DNA from: Silene conica
Taxonomy: Eukaryota > Streptophyta > Magnoliopsida > Caryophyllales > Caryophyllaceae
DNA length: 64,000 nucleotides
Reading direction: 5' to 3'
Assembly (NCBI GenBank): GCA_029255685.2
Contig: CM055311.2
Location: 15,026,952-15,090,951, forward strand
This document shows, piece by piece, positions 47,284 through 59,138 of the stretch. A program made the translations under genes and the position numbers. The notes beneath the pieces are model-generated. The model was not told the DNA's origin, made no database searches, and saw only the letters and a program-made list of their open reading frames with translations. Position 1 is the stretch's first letter; each line of letters opens with the position of its first letter.

Positions 47284-47579
47284 CTCCCTCCTATTCAACA
47301 TAACCTTCCTTATTTGGAGAAGGCACGGAGAATAAGGAGGGAATTATTATATGGGAAAGTATTGGTGTGGGGTTGGGTAATTGGAGAGAGGGTAGGTATT
47401 GTGGGGTAATTGTTGTGAGTAAGGTGATTAAAATAATTATAAAGTATGAGTATGGTGGGGTATTGTGGTGGGGTGAGGTGATTAAAATATGTATAAAAAC
47501 TTTACTAAATAAGGAAATAGGGAAGGTATTGGGAATAAACGAAAAAAGAAATAGGGAAGTTATGTTGAATAGGAGGGAG
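47284..47579. mobile_element. Stowaway-type MITE
   Basis: The 296-bp element has inverted ends CTCCCTCCTATTCAACATAA and its complement at the right, ending GGAGGGAG. It is flanked by TA on both sides (47282-47283 and 47580-47581). CTCCCTCC ends with a TA duplication are diagnostic of Stowaway (Tc1/mariner) MITEs. Confidence 0.92.
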
Positions 47580-48235
47580 TAGGAATTATTTGTTAGAATT
47601 GTTTTGTTTAGAAATATTAATTAGCTTGATTAGTTTGATTGACTTTCGTGTTAATTGATTGAGCTGCTGTGGTGTTAACTCTTGCATTAAAATGTTGTTA
47701 ATGTTGAAAGACACAAACAATTTTACCAAAATCAACGAAATGTAAAATGTATGTCTGGCTTATGATGACGAAACTGGGTTAAGAGTGAGAGACAATGTAG
47801 GTATACATATGGCCTGAAGTTCAACGTGGTTTGGTACTGGATCCTGACTTTCGGCTGTAAGTATGTGTAAAGTGTTTCTTTATTGACCCATTTGCTTCCT
47901 TCATTAATTCCAAGAGTGATGTAGACTTGTTGAAAACTCAGGATTTTGTTAGTATGGGGGTCTGGGTTGTGGGTTGAAAGAGCCAGGAACGGTAGTGATA
48001 GACTTCTGCATACATAGTGTGCATGTAAGTAATAAGACTTATAGATTAACTCATAGAACTATATATGTATTTGTCATTGTAGGATTGTAGCCTAAGGTCG
48101 AGACCTGTACTGATCTTGGTTTGGTTTCACGGTCTTGTTTTAAGATTAAGGATAGTGCTTGCCCTTATGGACAATGTTGTCAATGACCACTGAAGTACAG
48201 TACTCCAGCATTGCTAAGCGTAATTAAAAAGATTT
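47580..48235. other. Spacer
   Basis: No gene was recognised. Frames are short and no repeat match was found. Confidence 0.35.
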
Positions 48236-48433
48236 AATTCGAATCCATTACAATAAGAGAAGTATCTGGGGTGATATGATCATCAGGAACCACTGGTTAG
48301 ACAATCTTGTAACGAGGCCCCATCATTAACTCTACTGACGAGAGTTGGTAGTCATCATGCCGAATAAATCTCCAAAGAACCCCATTGTTAATAACTACCA
48401 TTAGACGATGGAACAGCTAACGGAATCCAGCTA
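48236..48433 (-). pseudogene. Inverted fragment of the protein X gene
   Basis: The reverse complement matches about 15785-15975, from the middle of exon 1 past its donor into the intron, so it is a genomic copy. It keeps GATGGGGCC (four G) where the 15.9-kb copy has three, but has TAA in GTCTAACC where the other copy reads CGA. The donor is changed from GT to AT. Confidence 0.75.
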
Positions 48434-49094
48434 TACTACAGTAGCTCACCCTTTTGGCTTTTTACTTGGTTCTTTCATGTTGTTCTTTTGTAGATGATAT
48501 ATAATTTAGTCACTCTGGAATACTCAATAATTCTAAATAATGGCAGTAAATGTCGTATATTCAGAATTGGCCCTCATCAGGATTGATGCAGGTAATGATA
48601 CGCCACATTTTGCTGCTGAGTTGCTTTCTGTTTTCTTTCTAAATTATAGTGTTGATATGCAACCTTAATTTCATGTAACCATATCTGAACTGAAATCCTG
48701 TTTATGACCCTTCACATATTCTACTAGGACGATTGTATTGTGTTGGCTTGTCGGGTATACTATATGAAAACAAGGTTATGAGAATTGGCGAAGTTAGTAC
48801 AGGGGGTAGGGTGGGGGTAGCAATGCTGCCATCATGCCATGTATAGAGTGACATAGTTTATGTGTTATAGTAGTAGGTTACAGGTAATTTATGGGGGTGG
48901 TTGTATGGAGGTGCGTGATAGATCAAGCATAAGCCCAAAAAGGACGCTAATGTCATGTTGGAAACCAAAAGAAATAAGGACTAATTGGGAGGTGTGTAAC
49001 AACGTATTTACATCTTATTTTTCAAGTGCTTTCAAAGATGTTGAAATTATGCACTCTTAAGGTAGTGATGGTGATAGTTAAATGTGTCTTGCAT
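48434..49094. other. Spacer
   Basis: A 66-codon plus-strand frame (48860-49060) has no recognisable domain. Nothing else was seen. Confidence 0.3.
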
Positions 49095-49411
49095 ATGTAA
49101 TTATATAGCAAACAGACTGCAATCTATGTTTTTGCAAATGTTCGAGTACATGACAGATTCCAAACACATTGTAGTTTATAAATCTTAATTTTGTTTAAAC
49201 TACCAGTGAATCTGATTGTAGTTTCAATGTAATTTCAGTCTAATTAATATAACATTAACTTCTGGTTTGTTTAGTATCTATACATCCCATATTTTCTATT
49301 ATGTCACACATTCCGTTAGTAATAGTTCATTAGCCACTTGAAATCAACAGGAAGGCAACACTTTCAAATAAATTCAATGATTATGTATAATGTTCAAGCA
49401 CATAACAGATA
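49095..49411 (-). repeat. Inverted copy of the 21.0-21.5 kb repeat
   Basis: The reverse complement matches about 21250-21560, sharing stretches such as TCTATACATCCCATATTTTC and GAAATCAACAGGAAGGCAAC. It sits upstream of F-box-like copy 3, as the tandem pair sits beside copy 1. Confidence 0.8.
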
Positions 49412-49646
49412 TCAATTACCAGTAAAGAAGAAAAATGCAACACCATTCATAATCTCATCATTTATCCAAACCATATACAACCAGCCATAGCCTAAAAAAA
49501 GAAATATTGTTGTGATATTGCTTATAGTTCTGATCTGCTTGTTTGAAGATACTATTGTTTGCTGTAATCTTGATTTCTTCCTGTACAAGCCATGGCGTTT
49601 CTGATATTGTATAGCTTCAATATCTAAATTTTGCAGCTTCACAAGT

Positions 49647-50174
49647 ATGCCTTCTTGTGTTCGTGTTGTCTACTTTGACAAAGAAGATAGGCATAAGTTT
49701 GAGCATGATTACGTACAATGGAAAAAGCAACAATTCACATCAAAAACACTGTTCAACACGCAGTACGTACTGAAGGAAGCAACTGGAGCTAGTAGAATAC
49801 ACCATCTATTGCTCAGTTCTGATGAGTTGATGACCAGCATTTTCAGCAGACTCAACCATCAAGACAAACGTAGTATGGCTGAAGTATGCAAAAAATGGGC
49901 TTCTCTGTTTGCAGTTGGCAAAGAAACATCTAAAATGACGACTGATTATAAAAGTCAAGTGAAGAGCGAAAGGAGTGGCGGGTTAATCACCAGGACAAGG
50001 TGGGGTCGTGTGATTTCTATCCAATGTATCTGCCTTGATTTACCAACAAAGGAAGCAAGATACATCTACCACGTTTGGATGGAGGGTAATAGGGACCAAG
50101 ACGATTTAAGTGTCTATGAAGATGGTCCTTTTAATATATTCTCAGAGGACGAGGCATATTACGACTCAGACTGA
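49647..50174 (+). CDS. Small F-box-like protein, copy 3
   Basis: An open frame of 175 residues starts MPSCVRVVYFDKEDRHKFEH. It has YVQWKKQQFTSKTLF, the F-box-like stretch SSDELMTSIFSRLNHQDKRS followed by MAEVCKKWASLF, the linker GKETSKMTTDYKSQ and the tail EAYYDSD. The basic block before the tail in copies 1 and 2 is here replaced by an acidic stretch (DQDDLSVYEDGPF). The stop is 0.4 kb before the Helitron-like 3' end at 50578. It is intact. The family is unknown apart from the F-box-like segment, and SKP1 binding is inferred. Confidence 0.62.
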   Translation: MPSCVRVVYFDKEDRHKFEHDYVQWKKQQFTSKTLFNTQYVLKEATGASRIHHLLLSSDELMTSIFSRLNHQDKRSMAEVCKKWASLFAVGKETSKMTTDYKSQVKSERSGGLITRTRWGRVISIQCICLDLPTKEARYIYHVWMEGNRDQDDLSVYEDGPFNIFSEDEAYYDSD

Positions 50175-50551
50175 TAACCCCGTAGCAATAAGTTTGATGT
50201 AAAAATGTTTAAACTTTAGCTCGACTACTGTATTCCAATAATTTTAACTTTATCTAGACTATTGCTTAAATTATGAAATCCTCATGAAAATTGTTCCTTT
50301 TATATTCGTAACAATCATTTCCGATATCAATAGTAACTATCAAGATAGTAAGTTTGTCGCATGTGTATAAAATCATGAAAATGATTCCCATTTCCCAATG
50401 CTTACGTAAATTACAGCCTTTAGATATACTATATGATTATAATCAAATACTCCATTCATTAGTTATACAATATATAATATGATACGAAAAAAATATCAAA
50501 ACTCTATTAAAATTATGAATATTAACATAGTGAAAAATTACGTCCCTTGAA

Positions 50552-50578
50552 ATTCCATGCGCGCGGAAGAACCACTAG
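50552..50578 (+). mobile_element. Helitron 3' terminus
   Basis: The sequence TTCCATGCGCGCGGAAGAACCACTAG is followed by T. A GC-rich near-palindrome (TCCATGCGCGCGGA) lies 8 bases before CTAG, the standard Helitron 3' signal. The matching TC start was not found. It could close the Helitron carrying F-box-like copy 3 or the whole 15-50 kb domain. Confidence 0.65.
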
Positions 50579-50746
50579 TATATCCAAAGACAAGGTAGTA
50601 TAATCACACAAGTGATACACTATTACTTACATAGATCGGTGATTGCAAAAGAAGCAGGGGAAAGCGAGCAAAGCGAGCGAGGAAGTAGGAGGAGTCCAAC
50701 ATTAACACAGATCTCGCTTCCCTCATTTCTTCTAATTACAACAACA

Positions 50747-53700
50747 ATGGCTACAGCTTCGGATTATGAGGACGTGGTGGTACCACTACCCGAACCTATA
50801 ATCGAACAAGAATCTACCCATTCTTCCGATCCGCATCCTAAGCAGGATAACGGGGAACTCGGTAACGGATCCAACGACGTCGTATCATCATCATTGCAAT
50901 CTCAACAACTTAATAAAAATGGCGTTGAAGAACAAGTAGGGAAAAAGTTGACGATGAGAGAATTATTAGGGGGATTGAAGACTGATATTTCTCCTTCTCC
51001 TGATGTTACTCCCTCTCCTGTTCATTCTTCCAATACTCCTCTCAGGTCCTTGTTCTTCTTCTTCTTCTTCTTCTACTTTTGCTTCGTTGCGATTTTCGGT
51101 TTCCAGATTTTGGATTGGAATGGATTTACTCCTCCATCTCCATCATTTGCTTACGTTTGATTAGTATATTGTGAGAATATAGGAGCAAACAAATGATTGA
51201 GGCTAAGGGAGTAATTTTGTTGCAATTTTGGTTGCGGATTTAGTTTAGGCCTTTGCTTAGGTGAAATGATTTGGAGGGAAATGAAGGGAATCCATTTCCG
51301 TTTGTTTGCTTAGTGAAATTCGGTAGGAGGGAAGGAGGATGGCCAGAGGAGGGTGGTTAATGGATCGGTTTATTTTTAGTAGAATGTTGCTAATTGAGCA
51401 AGAAGATCATCTCAACCAAAAGTTTAAGGCGATGATTCCATATCTTAATAATTGTATATCTTAATAATTGATTTAGTTAAGATTTTGCAAAATTGAGCTG
51501 GTGGAAAATGGAGGTGATAAAAAATGGATCACCCCGCGCTTTTTAGTTACAAGTTAAGTTGAAGTGCCCAAACATACAGGAAAGATCTGAAAGGAAAATG
51601 TCATAGATTCATAACAATTTACAACCCCCTTCCCTTCGATTTTTGTTTCTAAGTGAAGTGTAGCTATGCTCTTCATATCTTTGACATCTTGTTTGGATAG
51701 AAGGGTTTAGAAGGGAAAAAAGAGGTATGCAAACTCCCTTGTTTGGATGGTAGATTGAATTAGAGGTGAGGGAAAAATCTGTTTTCATCCGTATAAGATT
51801 TTTCTAGTATAAGAAACTTGTGGAGGTAGACTATCCTTGTTCCATTTCCCTTCCCTCTCAATATCTTATTCAAACAATGCCTTTAGTCTAGATACGGTGA
51901 ACATTGTCAAGATTTGTACTATATCATGACTTGATATTGCTACCTATTTGGTGTTGCCAGTGAAAATGGTTCTCAGCATTCATTTCAGAACAATGCCGCT
52001 ATGGAACTTATCAATAGCGTTACTGGTGTTGACGAGGAAGGCCGATCCCGCCAGAGGATTCTTACTTATGCTGCTAAAAGGTTTGCATTTTTGCTAACAA
52101 TTTCTACTTTTTCGTTTTTCTCGGAGCAGCCACCTGTACTTTCTTTTTGAAGAATTGTGTATGATTGTGATTTTATATCTCCAAGTGTTGATAAAGCTTA
52201 AGTAGATTTTCAATTTCTACTGCTTTATCGCATGCCTCTCACTTGTGTTGTATTTTTTTTGCGACCGTGATCAGGTATGCTAGCGCGATTGAGAGAAATT
52301 CAGGCGATTATGATGCCCTTTACAATTGGGCTTTAGTGCTTCAGGTATCACTCCCACTTTTGCCGTGAATGTTTTTTCATCCTCCTCACAGCCAAGCCTT
52401 TAATGGGGATGTTATTTGTGGTAGTAGATGATAACATAGATTAACCCTTTGTTTGGATTCAAATAATGGAGGGAAAGGGAGGGAGTTTTCCCTTCAAATC
52501 TTTCCTCTGTAGTTTGTAGGATGGAAAATAATTTGTCAAGTAGGAGGGAAATTGGGGGATCCATTTTTCCTCGTCTCCAAATCCTGCTACCCAAATAGAG
52601 GAAATTGTTTCCCTCCAAATTCTTGTTCAACCGAGCTTCAGTGTAGTGTTTTGTTTCTTGGTACTGACATTTCTCATACGTTGTTATCTTCTTATTGTTT
52701 TTGTGCTATGTCTTGTCATGATCTTCCTCACGATCCTTTTGGAATTTCCACATTGTTGTCAAATAGGTATTAGCTAATTTTTGCATAGCTGGATGCTCTG
52801 AAAGTGTCTAGGTCACTTGGACTTGTATGTCCAAACTCCGTATGTGTGTTACGAGAATTAGCAAGGTTCCGTAAGCTGATCTTACGGCAAGAACAACCCA
52901 AATACTCTGAATATTTAGCCCGTGTTTGGATATCAAAAAAGGAGGGAAAGGGAGGGGAGGGGGAAGGGGAAGGGGAAGGAGGAAGGAGGAAAGGTAGGGA
53001 GAATGGAGAAGGTCATTTTCCCTCCATATCTTTCCTTTGCTGAAGGGGAAATAATTTGGCTTGGAGGGAATTGGAGGGATCCATTTTGCCTTTCGTTAAA
53101 ATCCCTCCACCTACATTTTGCTAACCAACCTCCTCCCTTTCCCTCCAAATCCTTCTACCCAAACACATCCTTTAGTATTCTTCATTTAGGTTGTGTTTGG
53201 ATAACAAAAGTGGAGGGAAAGGGAAGGGAGAGGAAAGGAGGGAAGAGAAAGGGAGTGAATGGAAGGTGAGGGGAAATGGGATGTGGGTGTTTGGATACAA
53301 TTTCCCTCCAAAACTTGTCTATTGTAGAGAGATTTTCATTTGCCTTGGAGGAGGGAAAATGGATCCTTCCAAATCCTCCCCCTTCATTTCCCTCAACCCT
53401 TACTTGCTATCCAAACAAGGGATTTTAAATCTCATACTCTCCCTCCCTTTCTTTTCCCTCCATGCAAACACAGCCTTAATTATATAGGTAACTAGGACAA
53501 CCTCATAGTTAGATGGTTACATACAAAGATCTGTGTGCTAGGATATTGGGCAACGAAGTGATCTTTAAAATTTAAATTGCAAAGATTTTTGGTCTACATA
53601 ATCTTAAATTGCTTTTCATGTCAACTTTTTCCAGGAAAGTGCAGATAATGTTGATCCGGAGTCCGCTTCGCCGTCCAAAGATGCGCTCTTAGAAGAAGCT

Positions 53701-56700
53701 TGCAAGAAGTATGAAGAGGCTACCCGTCTTTGTCCTAGCCTTCACGATGTATGTATTATGCACTGAATACATTTTTTTTAGAAAAAAAAATAAGGGTTAT
53801 GAATGTTTCTGGGATTTGAGTCTCGCCTCAACTGACATAAGGGAGGATGGGGGTCACAGGCCAGGTAGCAACAGTTTTGTTTGCTAACCCTTAATCCCTG
53901 ACTTGCATCATATAATTTGTTGTGGATGGAAGGGATATTAAGAGACGTATATCATTCAAGATTTACTGAGTTCTTTTTTGTCTATAAAAGTTGCACATAT
54001 GAAATAAAATACAAGTGGGGAACATTATATGCAGGCATTTTATAATTGGGCTATTGCTATCTCTGATCGAGCCAGAATGCGTGGCCGCACGAAAGAGGCT
54101 GAAGAATTGTGGAAGCAGGTGAGTAGGTTTTCCTATTGTTTTAGTTGTGTGACAAAATATGTATGTGTAACACTCTACATATGTAATTATCTTTAGTTCA
54201 ATATTTGTTCTGGACTTCCGGTGAAATAACCTTACATGTTTCTTGTCATTAGCGCCTAGGCTGCTACCCTTCTGGGAATAACGGTTTACACCAAGTTTTA
54301 GTTAAAAAAGACAGTTTTTCAGTGCCTCTGCGTTCAGTGTCTTCACACATTAAGTATTCATTTTGTATCTCTCTCAGGCCACTGATCACTATGAAAAAGC
54401 TGTTGAGTTGAACTGGAATAGTCCCCAGGTATGAGTCTATTTTTTTATCAATGTTTTGTATTTTACTCTCACCCAAAGTTGCGTTCCTTGAGTTTGTAAC
54501 CTCTCCCTCTCCCTCTCCCTCTCTGTTGTTTCTTTTCAATTATGTATTTCTTAGTGATGCTTAATGATCTCGTTGATCATTTCCAGGCACTCAACAACTG
54601 GGGTCTTGCGCTTCAGGTAACTAAAAGCAAATTAACTATGTACAGGGTGAACGTTGATAAATAGGAGGAAAGGATTCAGACAGAGTGTATTTAGGATCAT
54701 AAAGATATTTGAAAATTAAGTCTGCAACTTTTCTATTCATAACATCATAATTTGTTATACAGGAGCTTAGTGCTATTGTCCCTGCAAAGGAAAAGCACAA
54801 CATTGTTAAGATGGCTATCAGTAAGGTACCTGTTTTTTTCCCCTCGTACTGCAGTCGTTTTAGTTTAACTTTACCACATACGGAGGTCTTGAAGTCTGTC
54901 ATTGTCTCAATTGTTTTCTGTTTTGCTCCTTAATGCAGTTCCGATCAGCAATTCAGTTGCAGTTTGACTTTCATAGAGCTATCTACAATCTCGGCACCGT
55001 TCTGGTTTGTCTATGATACTTTCTGTTATACCAGTTTCATTTCTTTTCGATATATTTTTTACCAGCTTCTTTATCTGCGTGGATAGGCAAGTTATATTTC
55101 CTCTTCTGGTTTTGCAGTATGGTTTGGCAGAGGACTTGCTAAGAATTGGGGGATCAGGTAGTTCAAAGGACGTATCACCCAATGAGTTATATAGTCAGTG
55201 TGCTATTTATATTGCGGCTGCACACGCGCTGAAGCCTAATTACCCGGTAGTCTCTTTGTAATTTTTTTTGGTTATTTTGACTTTTGGCTTCTCATAAGTT
55301 GAGGCTCTTGAGACCCCTCTAATATTCCCGCTTTGTTGGAAAGAAAAAAAGAAATCATCCCACTTTGTTGTATTGACCTGCTGAACTCCCAGTGATATCA
55401 TTAGTATGTGACTGTGTGGCTGTGTTGCTGAGAAATGAAAGACACATTTAATATAATTTTTTATTAGCTTAATTAGATTCTCTGTACCACACAGTTACTC
55501 ATTGACGATATTCTGATTGTGACAGTATCTCTTTCTTATCAGGTCTATCGCAGTGCGCTCAGGCTAGTTCGTTCAATGGTAAAAGCTTCTATTCCCTCGA
55601 CATGTCAGTAGAAAAGATGGATTCATTGACGATATTCTGATTTTGTCCTTCTCTTTTTTCCTCCTTATCTTGATATTGAATCAGATGTTTAGTTAGACAG
55701 GCTTAATGAACCTTTAATTCTCATCATCACCCCTCTTCTGGTAACTCCAGTTGTCTATCACTCGTCAAATTGCAAAAACAAACTAATTGGCGTGACGGAG
55801 TATGCTGTTATACAGCCATTCACTTTTACACAAAGGCTGATTGAAAGGATGACAGTTTTCACACTATTTTTTTCCTTTGGAAGTAACTCAATCTTAATTC
55901 ATTTCTTGACTTGATGTGGTCGTCTGATAAAAAATCTTTACCGTGTGCTTGCAAGCAAATAAGAATTGCCATCTTTTGCTCCTCAGAAATTCACATATTG
56001 AGTATTGTGTACACTGTACACATATTAAGACATGAACTTTCATGTATACAGTGTGGTGTCTTAACGAGTTCAGTTGGTGAGAATTAGAAGTGCAGAGGTC
56101 CTTAGTAGCATAAATATAGATCATATAGTGAATCGTCTAGTTTCTTTTAAATTTTGTCCTTGTAGTTTAGCAATTTAAAAAGGTTTTAGATACAAATCAA
56201 GTAATCATTTACAGTTAATTTAACTCTTACCTTCTTTTTATCGATAGCTGCCTTTGCCCTACCTTAAAGTTGGATATCTCACGGCACCGCCTGCTGGCAA
56301 TCCCACTGCTCCCCACAGTGACTGGAAACGGACACAATTTGTTCTCAATCACGAGGGCCTTTATCAGGTAAATTTTAGAACTTGTTACCTGCTGTAGTAT
56401 TAGCCTGTTCAGAAAGGGTAGATCCGCTTTTTATTTATCAGGTTTCCAAGGTATTTCCTTTTCCCGGATGAAACCCATATTAAGATTTTAAATACTGATT
56501 TTATGCTTTAGTGTGCATACTAAGCATGCTTTGTGTATTAATAACTTCCTCAATGCTTTCTTGAAGTCGAGCTATTTTAGTGGTTATTTTATTTTTATGT
56601 TCCAACAAGAACTCATTGAGACTCGTCTGAAATGAATGTGTTTCATGTGGACAACTTTTCCTTTATATATTGGAGAGACATACTCATAGAGTCATAGTCG

Positions 56701-57179
56701 AGAGAGTGGTGGGATAGTAGTATATGTGGACAGCGATATTAGGGACAACATTTTGTAAATGAGATGAATGATATAAAAGCTTCTTTATGGTGCAGCTTAT
56801 CCAATCTGATCAAAAGCCGTCACGACAGTCTCTTTCTGGCAAGCCTACAGATGGAGCAAATAATAAAAGCTCAGCTGTCAAAGTTGATATACCAGATATC
56901 GTGTCAGTGTCAGCTTGTGCTGATCTAACTTTACCCCCTGGAGCCGGACTTTGCATTAACACAGTAGATGGACCATTTTATTCGGTAAGCAATCATGCCC
57001 CTCCTCCTCTCCTCCATGTACATTTATTTTGGCCATTATACTATGATTAAGCCATTTGTAAATCTCAGGTAGCGGATTCATGGGAATCTCTAGACGGTTG
57101 GTTGGATGCACTTCGTTTAGTTTACACTATTTTTGCCCGAGGGAAGAGTGACGTACTTGCTGGTGTGATAACTGGATGA
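50747..57179 (+). CDS. HLB1: TPR protein HLB1 (hypersensitive to latrunculin B 1 type)
   Basis: Fourteen exons join in frame with GT-AG introns: 50747-51045, 51961-52080, 52275-52344, 53635-53748, 54035-54118, 54378-54428, 54587-54616, 54763-54825, 54939-55004, 55118-55246, 55543-55578, 56248-56367, 56796-56984 and 57069-57179. They give 493 residues. The N-terminus is acidic and disordered, then [20 protein letters not shown]. The TPR-type region (about residues 125-340) has [60 protein letters not shown] and [20 protein letters not shown]. The end is [20 protein letters not shown] and then VLAGVITG. In Arabidopsis HLB1 is a trans-Golgi/early endosome protein linking membrane traffic to actin. 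The match is from memory of that family and is strong. It looks intact. Confidence 0.88.
51240..51900. repeat. GTTTGGAT-type foldback remnants in HLB1 intron 1
   Basis: The words TTGTTTGGAT (51690s, 51740s) and TTCAAACAATGCC (51880s) with GGAGGGAA/TTCCCTTCC runs suggest one or more degenerate foldback elements of the same kind as in intron 3. A (TTC)n run lies at about 51048-51073. Confidence 0.4.
52441..53476. repeat. Three foldback elements in HLB1 intron 3
   Basis: Three adjacent elements start with a GTTTGGAT word followed by a GGAGGGAAAGGGAGGG purine run and end with its complement: about 52450-52635, 52918-53170 (GTGTTTGGAT ... CCCAAACAC) and 53190-53476 (GTGTTTGGAT ... GCAAACACAGCC). 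They are non-coding and look like related MITEs, possibly hAT-like. Exact ends and target duplications were not fixed. Confidence 0.55.
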
Positions 57180-58287
57180 AATTTTTTGTATAATAGCCTT
57201 AATCACAGTGATGGTTGGTACATTGTTTCCCGCTGTGAACGAGGGGACATCATTTTCCATAGCATAGGTTGGTTTGTTTACAGAGATCAGTGGTAATTAC
57301 AAAGAATATATGTGGACATCAATCTTGTTTTCTAAATTGTTATACTTCTGGTTAGATGTACGGCATTTTGTATTATTAACATTTCTGACTTTGTAGCCTA
57401 TGGTGGCAGTTTCAGCCAGCTTATTGTTATTCTTTTTTGTCTTGTTTTTTATGCCCCTTTGTTGGAAGAAGCTTTATATTTGCATAATTGATCCGATTTG
57501 GCAGTTAAATGTTCAACTAGGCCTCAAACTCGTGTGCTAACACGGACTTGAGTTTTGTTCTTTTCCATTGAAAGAAGCTAAATTGAATGGAGTTAAACGG
57601 AAGTAGACGGAGTTGATTTGGGTAGAGTTAAACTAAGTTGAATTGAGCCGAATTGAGCCGAATTGAGATGAATAGGGCCTTAATAATTTGACATGATTTG
57701 TACTTGAACCACTTTTCATCTCTTTCATATCATTAAAATTGAGCTTAACATACCCATGGCTGGCAATAAAAATTAAGTGATAATTCACATTTACCCATGA
57801 AATTGGTCAGATTTATCCCTAAATACCCCTATGTTTCTGAAAAATTACTTTAATTGTTCTTAGTCACAATTTTGTAAAGTAGCTTTGTTTTTTTTCGAAA
57901 ATTGCAGATCTCGGAAATATATTATTTTGTAAAAAATCTTCATTTAATTTTCTGCACATGTGATAAAAAATAAAAGTTGGTTAAAGTTTTTTGAATGAAT
58001 AAACTTTAACAATTCGTGACCCCGTTCTACGATGCTAGAAAAACGCGGTTTTTTTTCAAATTGAATTTCATGTAAAAACGATCCACCTAAGGAAATAAGT
58101 TTGCGACTTTTCGATCTCGTAACTAAGCGATATAACTAGTCAATCGTTTTTTTCACAAAAGTAGGGGTATTTGAGGAAACAATTTTCTAAGCGATATGAC
58201 TAGTTAGTTAGGTGTGTTACATTCATTTTTATCATAAAAAAATAACTCAATTAAAAGTTAATGATATAATATTGACATGACACCTAC
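57180..58287. other. HLB1 3' UTR and spacer
   Basis: The sequence after the TGA at 57177-57179 is T-rich (3' UTR to roughly 57480). A short tandem GAATTGAGCC motif occurs at 57632-57665. No gene was seen before the LINE. Confidence 0.45.
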
Positions 58288-59138
58288 TTCGTTCTTATCC
58301 CGAAATCGAAAGGGCGGTCCGTATACGTATTCTGCATGATGTTCGAGTTCCTTTGAAATCTGAGATTACTATAATGATGCCGAAGGGGACTAGTATCGGC
58401 TTTGAAGTGAAATATGAGAAGCTTCCTACGTTTTGCTATGGGTGTGGTATCTTAGGGCATGGTGAGCGAGAATGTGAACATGGTCCATATGACGAACATG
58501 ACCTAAAATTTAGCGATAGGCTCCGTGCTTCTCCGTGGAAGGTTGTAAAAGCGCTTGCGGATAGTAAAAATACGAAGGCTCGAACCCTATCAAAGGAGTT
58601 CGATACGGAATACAATAAGAATGCAGAGGAGGAGATTGAACACATGATAGGCAAACTCCAGGCAATTGCTCTCAATTTCAGGAACCCTAAAAGGGGGACT
58701 GAATCTTCGAAAGGCTCTACTGAGAAAGCGTCTGGCGACAAATAACTTTGGAGTGTGGATAAGGGTGGCAGCATGATGGAGGTTTTTGTCGAGGACTCGA
58801 TGGTGGAGGAAGTGGAAGAGGAAATTCATAGTGGAGTGCGTAACCAAGAGGATAGTATGGATATGGGAGAAGGATTAATTAGTGCCAGACGTCTGGAAGA
58901 AAGGAAAGGTTGCTCAGGAGGTAGCAAATGGAGGCGTTTAGACCAAAATGGTAGGGAGCGATGCAAGCTTAATCAGGAGCCTCTGAGGGACATTCAATCT
59001 CCAGTGACGAAGAGGATCAGACAGGGCAGTGCGTGTGAGGAGGAGGGGACTTTGAAGAAGACCAAAATGTTGACAAGCATGGGTGTAAGCTCACCTGAGG
59101 CGGCGGTTGAGAATGCTCAACCCCGCCAGGCATTATGA
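58288..59138 (+). pseudogene. LINE ORF1 C-terminal part with internal stop
   Basis: The frame enters at about 58288 and runs to 59138. It carries the knuckle CYGCGILGHGERECEH at 58432-58479. A TAA at 58743-58745 interrupts it, and the same frame then continues (MDKGGSMMEVFVEDSMVEEV) to PRQAL. Its TGA overlaps the ORF2 ATG by four bases (ATGA at 59135-59138), the same junction as in the other LINE. The N-terminal DUF4283 half is lost by truncation. Confidence 0.8.

Noticed and set aside
50612..50746. Longer HLB1 start upstream of 50747
   Set aside because: The upstream codons (IHYYLHRSVIAKEAGESEQS) have UTR-like composition, whereas ATG at 50747 gives the acidic N-terminus typical of the family.
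51046..51160. Phenylalanine-rich extension of HLB1 exon 1
   Set aside because: It is read-through of a (TTC)n intron start after the donor at 51046; the next exon continues the protein in frame.
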